Source: a virus. From it: DNA of 32,721 nt. The translations under genes were made by a program, and so were the position numbers. Location: positions 1 to 32,721 of the IMG/VR virus record IMGVR_UViG_3300017770_000076; one strand, given 5' to 3'. The notes under the pieces are model-generated. The model did no database searches. It saw only the letters and a program-made list of their open reading frames with translations, and was not told where the DNA came from. Positions 28,395 to 32,721 of the stretch are shown piece after piece. Each line of letters opens with the position of its first letter. Position 1 is the stretch's first letter.

Positions 28395-28619
28395 CTATGC
28401 CACCAACCCTTCTATCCAACTTTGCGGAACAACTCTACCTATGTCCTTGCCGCCTAAATATTTGTTAATGTGTTTTGAAGTTGTGACGCTAAACTTCTCG
28501 TCTGTTCTAAATGCACCCTGCTCACAGTATCCTGCTACCGGAGTGCTATATGAAAACAGTACGCTCTTACCGTTTACTTCAACTTCGTTCATGTTGCTTC
28601 CAATATTTTTAAGTTTCAT
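28395..28619 (-). CDS. Small early protein
   Basis: A 74-residue protein, MKLKNIGSNMNEVEVNGKSV, with strands LFSYSTPVAGYCEQG and a C-terminal HINKYLGGKDIGRVVPQSWI. The pattern is familiar from small phage proteins but has no known function. Its stop codon sits in the loop of a hairpin GGTGGC-ATAGA-GCCACC. Start site AAAGCGAGGAACAT. Confidence 0.78.
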   Translation of the reverse strand: MKLKNIGSNMNEVEVNGKSVLFSYSTPVAGYCEQGAFRTDEKFSVTTSKHINKYLGGKDIGRVVPQSWIEGLVA

Positions 28620-28648
28620 ATGTTCCTCGCTTTGTTAGTTTATAATAT

Positions 28649-28677
28649 ATAATAACACCGGTTTTACCATTTGTCAA
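28649..28677 (-). promoter_or_regulatory. Early promoter for 28619 gene
   Basis: TTGACA, 17-base spacer AATGGTAAAACCGGTGT, TATTAT. Confidence 0.8.
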
Positions 28678-28680
28678 CCC

Positions 28681-28875
28681 CTAATTATTCTCGGCGCTGA
28701 TTGCTATCCAAACTCCGGTACCGAACAAGCATAATCCTATAAAGGACAGCATGATCATTTCACTAATAGTGTTGCCGGGACCACAATGTCCATCACAGTC
28801 TCCGCCACTGCCTGCCATCATTACAATTCCAGCAATGATGAAGAATGCTCCTAGCCATGTTTTAATTTTTTCCAT
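28681..28875 (-). CDS. Small membrane protein with two segments
   Basis: A 64-residue protein. Two hydrophobic segments (WLGAFFIIAGIVMMAG and MIMLSFIGLCLFGTGVWIAI) flank a Gly/Cys loop, GGDCDGHCGPGN. It should be a hairpin in the inner membrane. It starts in a TAATG overlap with the upstream gene. Small early membrane proteins can alter host permeability or block a second phage; nothing more is visible. Confidence 0.72.
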   Translation of the reverse strand: MEKIKTWLGAFFIIAGIVMMAGSGGDCDGHCGPGNTISEMIMLSFIGLCLFGTGVWIAISAENN

Positions 28876-29099
28876 TAGCCTAAGTCCTCCTCTTCTCTAC
28901 CTTGTGCAAAGTCCAACAAGTCAGCCGCCATAGCCGCCGCCTGTGCTCGTGTCAACTGTACACTATCAAAAAACTTGTCTGCCGTTGCAGGAAGTTGTTG
29001 CTTCTTCTGTGTCAACTGTACACACGAACCTCTAGTCTCTCCACCCCAAAACCTTGTAAGTGATACGCCCTGTGCGTGTGATTTAAGTTCTGTACTCAT
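28875..29099 (-). CDS. Small early protein with internal repeat
   Basis: A 74-residue protein, MSTELKSHAQGVSLTRFWGG, with a repeated VQLT motif (SCVQLTQKK and DSVQLTRAQ) coming from a 15-base repeat 60 bases apart (28949 and 29009). The C-terminal half is an Ala-rich helix, AQAAAMAADLLDFAQ. Start site AAAAAAGCGAGGAGATATAA. Confidence 0.75.
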   Translation of the reverse strand: MSTELKSHAQGVSLTRFWGGETRGSCVQLTQKKQQLPATADKFFDSVQLTRAQAAAMAADLLDFAQGREEEDLG

Positions 29100-29132
29100 T
29101 TATATCTCCTCGCTTTTTTAGTTTATATTATT

Positions 29133-29161
29133 ATAATACACTGGAAATACCGGTTTGTCAA
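29133..29161 (-). promoter_or_regulatory. Early promoter for 29099 gene
   Basis: TTGACA, 17-base spacer AACCGGTATTTCCAGTG, TATTAT. Confidence 0.8.
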
Positions 29162-29170
29162 CCAAAAAGA

Positions 29171-29272
29171 TTAATTAATTTGAATTATTCCTAGGCCCCA
29201 GAGTGTTGCAAATATGCCACAACATATGATCAGTTCTACTTCTAAACCGCCTTGTTCTAAGAATTTTATCAT
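29171..29272 (-). CDS. Tiny single-span membrane protein
   Basis: A 33-residue ORF, MIKFLEQGGLEVELIICCGI then FATLWGLGIIQIN, starting in a TAATG overlap with the 29272-29733 gene. One hydrophobic span with two cysteines. Coupled starts of this kind are common in this block, which supports it. Confidence 0.5.
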   Translation of the reverse strand: MIKFLEQGGLEVELIICCGIFATLWGLGIIQIN

Positions 29273-29733
29273 TAACTTAATCCTTTCTCTGCATCTGACT
29301 GTCCTGCAAGGTAAGCCTCTCTTAGATCACCTTGTTGATACTGTTCAGGAATGTTATAACCATAGATGTGCATATATTCATCTTCACCCATGATCCTTGT
29401 GTTATACATAAACGTCTTGTCATGATCTGTAATGAAATTTAGGTATTGCCACATATGTTCGAAGTCATCACCTATCCAATCCCACTCGTTGGCTTCACCT
29501 AGTTTTAATAGGTCTTCGAGAGTGTATTGTTTAAGTCTGTCAAACGATAGTTGGTTCTTGACTTCAAGTGTTTCTAGATCCACACACCCTTCAAATGGAT
29601 TGTTATCTAGTTCTGTGTCTACAACCAAGTATCTCATTCTGTGTAGGTTGTATTCGAAGAAGTTCTGGTTGTTGTATGTGCTTTCCCAGTCTTCGTTCTT
29701 ATCGTAAAAAAAGTTTATTTCTGCTTTGTTCAT
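29272..29733 (-). CDS. Early phage protein, unknown function
   Basis: A 153-residue acidic protein rich in Tyr, Asn and Trp: MNKAEINFFYDKNEDWESTY, then LVVDTELDNNPFEGCVDLET and ANEWDWIGDDFEHMWQYLN. It has a good AAGGAGCGAG ribosome site but no promoter of its own in the 17-base gap, so it is read from the 30226 promoter. No family recognised. Confidence 0.8.
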   Translation of the reverse strand: MNKAEINFFYDKNEDWESTYNNQNFFEYNLHRMRYLVVDTELDNNPFEGCVDLETLEVKNQLSFDRLKQYTLEDLLKLGEANEWDWIGDDFEHMWQYLNFITDHDKTFMYNTRIMGEDEYMHIYGYNIPEQYQQGDLREAYLAGQSDAEKGLS

Positions 29734-29750
29734 CTCGCTCCTTGTTGTTG

Positions 29751-29957
29751 TTATATTACGAACCTACCTAATAGTCCTGCCAATGTCATGCACAGGTTCA
29801 CACACATGATCGGCTTGTCCTTCATATAGTATCCAGCGACCAACCATAGGATACCACCTGTTATTTGCAACCAAAAGCCCCATTCAACTCCTGCGGAGAA
29901 TAAACCAAAGCCGATGATTAGGGCGACCGTAGCCGCCCATTTCAAAGTGTCTAACAC
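29751..29957 (-). CDS. Small membrane protein (GTG start)
   Basis: A 68-residue protein with two or three hydrophobic segments (AATVALIIGFGLFSAGV, GFWLQITGGILWLVAGYYM, CMTLAGLLGRFVI). The GTG at 29957 forms a TAGTG overlap with the upstream stop and has AAGG 10 bases before; a GTG at 29996 would give 13 more residues overlapping the upstream gene and is less likely. Confidence 0.65.
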   Translation of the reverse strand: MLDTLKWAATVALIIGFGLFSAGVEWGFWLQITGGILWLVAGYYMKDKPIMCVNLCMTLAGLLGRFVI

Positions 29958-30226
29958 TAGGCCGCAAGCCTTAGGTGTGCCGCCGGTACTCTCCACTTGC
30001 CATCTATGCCACAGTCTACCTGTACATACTTGATGGCAGTCTTGATCACTGTACCTTTAACAGTCTTACCATACCTGCCGTCGAATTCAACAGTGTCCCC
30101 ACTTCTTAGAGTGTTGGCCATCTGTCTGTGTGCCTGCGATCTCGCATACTTCACAGCCTCTACAACCTTGTTAAGGTCCTTAGATTCCATGTTGTGGATC
30201 TCTGCAATTATTGTTGATAGTTTCAT
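29957..30226 (-). CDS. Conserved T4-like marine phage protein
   Basis: An 89-residue protein with an N-terminal helical part (IIAEIHNMESKDLNKVVEAV, SQAHRQMANTL) and a C-terminal small beta-barrel (RSGDTVEFDGRYGKTVKGTV, KWRVPAAHLRL) like a KOW/SH3-type fold. Proteins with this layout are common in marine T4-like phages; function unknown. First gene of a four-gene unit. Start site AAGGAGCGACATATG. Confidence 0.82.
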   Translation of the reverse strand: MKLSTIIAEIHNMESKDLNKVVEAVKYARSQAHRQMANTLRSGDTVEFDGRYGKTVKGTVIKTAIKYVQVDCGIDGKWRVPAAHLRLAA

Positions 30227-30255
30227 ATGTCGCTCCTTATTGTTAATATAAGTAT

Positions 30256-30284
30256 ATTGTAACAGATAATACCGGTATTGTCAA
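30256..30284 (-). promoter_or_regulatory. Early promoter for 30226 gene
   Basis: TTGACA, 17-base spacer ATACCGGTATTATCTGT, TACAAT. The palindrome matches that at 27318 with one change. Confidence 0.82.
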
Positions 30285-30290
30285 CCATTA

Positions 30291-30572
30291 TTATGCCGCT
30301 TGTTTATTGAGTTCTGAGTATGCTTCAAAGTTCCTAATAGGAGTATTCTCTTTGTATGACTCCCGGAACTTGAACATGTCTCCGAAGTGTTGTTTGTATG
30401 CTGTAATGAATACAGCCGCATCACCATCTTCTTCTAGGTATGCTGTCCTACCGTTGCTGTATGAGTAGTCCGAGATCTTGTCCTGGATGCCCAAGGATAC
30501 CAAGTCCTTGTAGGGTACTGCCAACCAACCGTGTCCTGGATCAGTGTGGAATATATATGTTGTGTCTTTCAT
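30291..30572 (-). CDS. Conserved small protein (DPGHGWL type)
   Basis: A 93-residue protein. The segments YIFHTDPGHGWLAVPYKDLV, DKISDYSYSNGRTAYLEEDGD and AAVFITAYKQHFG form a pattern seen in small plasmid and phage proteins of unknown function. Own promoter and ACGGAGCGAACATG start site. Confidence 0.82.
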   Translation of the reverse strand: MKDTTYIFHTDPGHGWLAVPYKDLVSLGIQDKISDYSYSNGRTAYLEEDGDAAVFITAYKQHFGDMFKFRESYKENTPIRNFEAYSELNKQAA

Positions 30573-30600
30573 GTTCGCTCCGTTTCTCTATTGTTATTAT

Positions 30601-30629
30601 AATATAGCATAGGTATTACCGGTTGTCAA
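30601..30629 (-). promoter_or_regulatory. Early promoter for 30572 gene
   Basis: TTGACA, 17-base spacer ACCGGTAATACCTATGC, TATATT. Confidence 0.82.
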
Positions 30630-30634
30630 CCTCT

Positions 30635-31150
30635 TTATGCAACCTTTCTTTCTTCCAACATTTCAAGATGTCTTTTCAACATATCGATATGTTCTAGGAT
30701 AGCATACTTCTCTAAAGGTTTGAACTGTGGGTTCTCGTAGTGTGTATAGAACCATTCACCTACAGCCTTGCCCATGTAGTCCTTCTTGCCTGTGTTGTTC
30801 TTAAGCAGGTAGATGTATTCTTCTCCTGTGTTGAACCCTTCAGCCATGTACTCAGCCTCGTCCTTGTAGACTTTAGGACCTTGATCCTTTTCGCCTCTGT
30901 CTCTGCCGTAGTATACATTCTGAACATCGTGCATGGGATTGTCTCTGTCATCAAAGTCGATCTTCTCCCCAACTATGAATCTCCATGATGAACTATTACC
31001 TAGATCGATTGCTTCACCCACCTTGGCCGGATCCATCCAATAGTCTACCAGTGTGTAACCAAGTCCACCCGGATAACCATCCCAATGTTGATATGCTGTT
31101 TTGATTGTGCCATCCTCTAACTGGATGCCTATTCTTGCTCTTGTTGCCAT
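30635..31150 (-). CDS. Conserved phage protein (MATRARIGI type)
   Basis: A 171-residue protein with the opening MATRARIGIQLEDGTIKTAY then QHWDGYPGGLGYTLVDYW, a signature of a family common in phages and plasmids with no known function. The C-terminal 40 residues form a long helix (EHIDMLKRHLEMLEERKVA). Own promoter, AAGGAGCGAAACAAATG start site. The frame 30760-30972 on the same strand is a shadow. Confidence 0.85.
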   Translation of the reverse strand: MATRARIGIQLEDGTIKTAYQHWDGYPGGLGYTLVDYWMDPAKVGEAIDLGNSSSWRFIVGEKIDFDDRDNPMHDVQNVYYGRDRGEKDQGPKVYKDEAEYMAEGFNTGEEYIYLLKNNTGKKDYMGKAVGEWFYTHYENPQFKPLEKYAILEHIDMLKRHLEMLEERKVA

Positions 31151-31183
31151 TTGTTTCGCTCCTTGTTGTTTAATTTATAACTT

Positions 31184-31212
31184 ACTATAGCAGGCAATAC
31201 CGGTTTTGTCAA
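31184..31212 (-). promoter_or_regulatory. Early promoter for 31150 gene
   Basis: TTGACA, 17-base spacer AAACCGGTATTGCCTGC, TATAGT. Confidence 0.82.
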
Positions 31213-31433
31213 CCATTATTTTCCACACAGAAACGATAGAAAACTACCTCGTCCACAGCAAGTTTGAATTCATCCAGGGTGGCACCGCGATATGGAGATA
31301 TCCGATGCCATGTGCTGGGTGTTTGACCCCATGGCACCAACTGCCAATCAGGGTCTCTAATCTCGTGGAAGATCTTTCTATTATCCTCTTCTTCTTGTAT
31401 GTCCTGCTCGTAGGTATAGCCTCTGTATTCCAA
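31209..31433 (-). CDS. Small early protein (TTG start)
   Basis: A 74-residue acidic protein, MEYRGYTYEQDIQEEEDNRK, then DWQLVPWGQTPSTWHRISPY. It begins at a TTG directly after the TAG of the upstream gene; AAGGAGG eight bases before makes this start convincing. Its last codons overlap the -35 region of the next promoter. Unknown function. Confidence 0.75.
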   Translation of the reverse strand: MEYRGYTYEQDIQEEEDNRKIFHEIRDPDWQLVPWGQTPSTWHRISPYRGATLDEFKLAVDEVVFYRFCVENNG

Positions 31434-31766
31434 CTACGCGGCCTCCTTGAAGAATGTTTGAACTGGTTCCCAATCACAGCCATCATCTGTTACATGCCAT
31501 GAGCCTTTCATGTGTAGGAACAAGTGACTCTCTCTACACTTTCTGGATCCTGCTGGTTGTGTTCTAGGTGCCCAAAACATATCGTCACCGTAGCCTTCTA
31601 CCCAGTCTTCACGTTTGATGTCTGCATGTGCTGTGACATACTTCTTGGCATCTTCCAGTGTGGGTACCGAACGTGCTAGGAAGTCTGCGAACTGTTCTAT
31701 GTTCTCAACTTCGTGCTCGGTGCTTACCACATCGTAACCACAGTATGCTATCTTAATCTTGTACAT
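31434..31766 (-). CDS. Early phage protein, unknown function
   Basis: A 110-residue protein, MYKIKIAYCGYDVVSTEHEV, then a helix (ENIEQFADFLARSVPTLEDA) and a Trp/His-rich half (KGSWHVTDDGCDWEP). The start at 31766 is placed by GCGAGGATATAAT; longer versions would begin upstream of the promoter. Forms a two-gene unit with 31209-31433. Confidence 0.78.
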   Translation of the reverse strand: MYKIKIAYCGYDVVSTEHEVENIEQFADFLARSVPTLEDAKKYVTAHADIKREDWVEGYGDDMFWAPRTQPAGSRKCRESHLFLHMKGSWHVTDDGCDWEPVQTFFKEAA

Positions 31767-31797
31767 ATTATATCCTCGCTTTTTTAGTTTATAATAT

Positions 31798-31826
31798 ATA
31801 GTAGCAGGATTAACCGGTTTTGTCAA
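31798..31826 (-). promoter_or_regulatory. Early promoter for 31766 gene
   Basis: TTGACA, 17-base spacer AAACCGGTTAATCCTGC, TACTAT. The -35 and operator also encode the end (VDKTG) of the small ORF 31810-31950. Confidence 0.82.
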
Positions 31827-31950
31827 CCAAAAAATTACCTATTTGGAAAATAATTTCCTGAGCCGATGCTAGTATGGGCTCTGCAAGTGAGGGATCCACA
31901 TAATATAATGTGCCCACAACTCCGATGGCAATTCCAATGAGTATTCTCAT
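31810..31950 (-). CDS. Tiny membrane protein reading into a promoter
   Basis: A 46-residue ORF, MRILIGIAIGVVGTLYYVDP, then SLAEPILASAQEIIFQIGNF. One N-terminal membrane span or uncleaved signal. GGAGGACTAG gives a strong ribosome site and the start follows the stop of the upstream gene directly. The stop TAA lies in the ACCGGTTAA of the next promoter. Confidence 0.55.
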   Translation of the reverse strand: MRILIGIAIGVVGTLYYVDPSLAEPILASAQEIIFQIGNFLVDKTG

Positions 31951-32229
31951 CTAGTCCTCCAGTTCTACGTCAGGCATGTCTGCCTCCAGTTGTTTAAGTT
32001 CTTTGACCAAGCCGATGAACTTCGAAAACACTATGTCCAAGTCCTCGCCTTGTTTCAAACTCCCGTGCCAATCATGATCGTGTGGCATGGTATAGCCTTC
32101 TGCTAGGTGATGATGATCATCAAAGTAGCCCTGCCATTCTCTTAGTTCTCTAACCTCCACGTATAGGAAGCCTACAACAACTATGAGAGCACCCGCAATG
32201 GCCCCTCTTATTAGGTCACCGTTCTTCAT
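31951..32229 (-). CDS. Small membrane-anchored His-rich protein
   Basis: A 92-residue protein: an N-terminal span (LIRGAIAGALIVVVGFLYVEV), then a His/Asp-rich stretch (FDDHHHLAEGYTMPHDHDWH) that could bind metal, then a helix. The start at 32229 (MKNGDL) is preferred because GGAGATTGAAC precedes it and the upstream ATG at 32253 would lie at the transcription start. Confidence 0.68.
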   Translation of the reverse strand: MKNGDLIRGAIAGALIVVVGFLYVEVRELREWQGYFDDHHHLAEGYTMPHDHDWHGSLKQGEDLDIVFSKFIGLVKELKQLEADMPDVELED

Positions 32230-32262
32230 GTTCAATCTCCATTTGTTATTCATATTATCCTT

Positions 32263-32290
32263 AGTATAGCATCTCTGCACAGTTTGTCAA
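32263..32290 (-). promoter_or_regulatory. Early promoter for 32229 gene
   Basis: TTGACA, 16-base spacer AACTGTGCAGAGATGC, TATACT. ACCGGT lies just upstream of the -35 (in AACCGGTTGACA) rather than in the spacer. Confidence 0.75.
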
Positions 32291-32340
32291 CCGGTTTTTT
32301 CGGAAAAGAACAAAGACACGAAAGAACGAGAAAATGTATA

Positions 32341-32592
32341 CTACCTGCACAGCCATTCTCGCCCCGTGCAAAATCTTTCATAATCTCCAATATTATTCGG
32401 CAATCTCGCCCCATAGTCCGTGACAGTTTCCGGTGTTGACATGTATTGACTAATGACATCTCGTCCTTGTTGATCGGTCGTTGAACAAGCCGTCATTAAT
32501 AGTATGCTCGTTGATATCATGCTCATTGATAACCACCTCTTGACCTTATGCGTATTGACGCCATGTGTTGATACATTCATTGATGTGTGCAT
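32341..32592 (-). CDS. Small lipoprotein
   Basis: An 83-residue protein with an N-terminal basic stretch, a hydrophobic core (MSMISTSILLMTAC) and a lipobox MTAC giving a lipidated Cys near residue 36. The mature part (STTDQQGRDVISQYMSTPET) is polar and ends GREWLCR. The start at 32592 follows GGAAGGGTCA; a later ATG (residue 23 or 25) would give a more usual signal length. Early lipoproteins in phages can block superinfection, but this is only a possibility. Confidence 0.7.
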   Translation of the reverse strand: MHTSMNVSTHGVNTHKVKRWLSMSMISTSILLMTACSTTDQQGRDVISQYMSTPETVTDYGARLPNNIGDYERFCTGREWLCR

Positions 32593-32620
32593 TGACCCTT
32601 CCTTATTGTTTATACTATAC

Positions 32621-32649
32621 AGTATAGCATGGTTTTACCACTTTGTCAA
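32621..32649 (-). promoter_or_regulatory. Early promoter for 32592 gene
   Basis: TTGACA, 17-base spacer AAGTGGTAAAACCATGC, TATACT. GGTAAAACC replaces the ACCGGT operator. Confidence 0.8.
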
Positions 32650-32659
32650 CCACTTTTTT

Positions 32660-32700
32660 ACACTATATGAACTGTAGCCAGACTCTGACTACTATAGTGT
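32660..32700. repeat. Nested inverted repeat
   Basis: ACACTATA and TATAGTGT (8-bp arms) enclose GTAG-C-CAGA-C-TCTG-A-CTAC, itself an imperfect palindrome, with six bases TGAACT bulged on one side. No T-run follows on either strand, so it is not a typical terminator. It probably lies in the 3' region of a gene outside the window. Confidence 0.5.
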
Positions 32701-32721
32701 GTATAAGAGAGTACCGGCATA

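Noticed and set aside
28949-29023. 15-base direct repeat GTGTCAACTGTACAC as a mobile element end
   Set aside because: Both copies are in frame, 60 bases apart, inside one gene and encode a repeated VQLT motif; no element is bounded by them.
32660-32700. tRNA or cloverleaf RNA
   Set aside because: Only two nested stems, 41 bases, no CCA end or anticodon-loop pattern. No tRNA was recognised anywhere in the window.

Overview
The window looks like part of the genome of an AT-rich, T4-like tailed phage, probably marine. The evidence is a set of T4-type replication genes: a UvsW-like helicase, a gp62-like clamp-loader subunit, a gp61-like primase and a gp41/DnaB-like helicase. Genes are packed with ATGA or TAATG overlaps. 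Some genes are preceded by late-promoter boxes like T4 TATAAATA. There are also many small unknown genes, each with its own strong sigma70-type promoter. The host is not identified. A SAR11-like or other AT-rich marine bacterium is only an inference.

Left part, 1-16168, almost all + strand. Replication genes alternate with metabolic and surface-type genes: a glycosyltransferase-like end, two cupins, an AzgA-type purine permease, two 2OG-Fe(II) oxygenases, a tandem pair of SGNH-like proteins and a truncated NodU-type carbamoyltransferase. A 192-residue protein at 8609-9187 keeps, in order, the signature motifs of bacterial DNA polymerase III alpha in miniature. A conserved T4-like gene (9339-9719, minus) and a structural-type gene (9747-10553, plus) diverge at a TATAAATA box.

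Middle part, 16165-20652, mostly minus strand. This is a late-type block: a third 2OG oxygenase, a YqgE/AlgH protein, a nitrilase-fold amidohydrolase, secreted and lipoprotein genes, and small ORFs. Several genes here have TAAATA exactly 5 bases before ATG and no Shine-Dalgarno, which suggests leaderless late mRNAs. A 65-codon coding-like frame at 19994-20191 has no normal start codon.

Right part, 20951-32721, all minus strand. It holds about 30 short early-type genes. About 21 minus-strand promoters share a very uniform design: TTGACA (TTGCAT in two), a 16-17 base spacer often carrying ACCGGT or another inverted repeat, and a TATAAT-like box. They are usually followed by a stereotyped ribosome site, GGAGCGAA/GGAGCGTAC or GCGAGGA. 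An AAA ATPase and an Api92-like protein are the only recognisable families.

The most striking signal is inside this part. From 24001 to 26250 the + strand has no GG and only one GA. The coding (minus) strand therefore has essentially no C preceded by a pyrimidine. The six genes there contain no proline, and even their promoters obey the rule. The block begins and ends abruptly. At its right edge is the only + strand promoter of the early type. It would start an RNA with a sequence complementary to the early genes' ribosome-binding site. A terminator loop at 21799-21829 carries the complement of the other ribosome-site subtype. Together these suggest an unusual mutational or selective regime and a possible RNA-based control layer over the early genes. 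Both ideas are inference from sequence alone.
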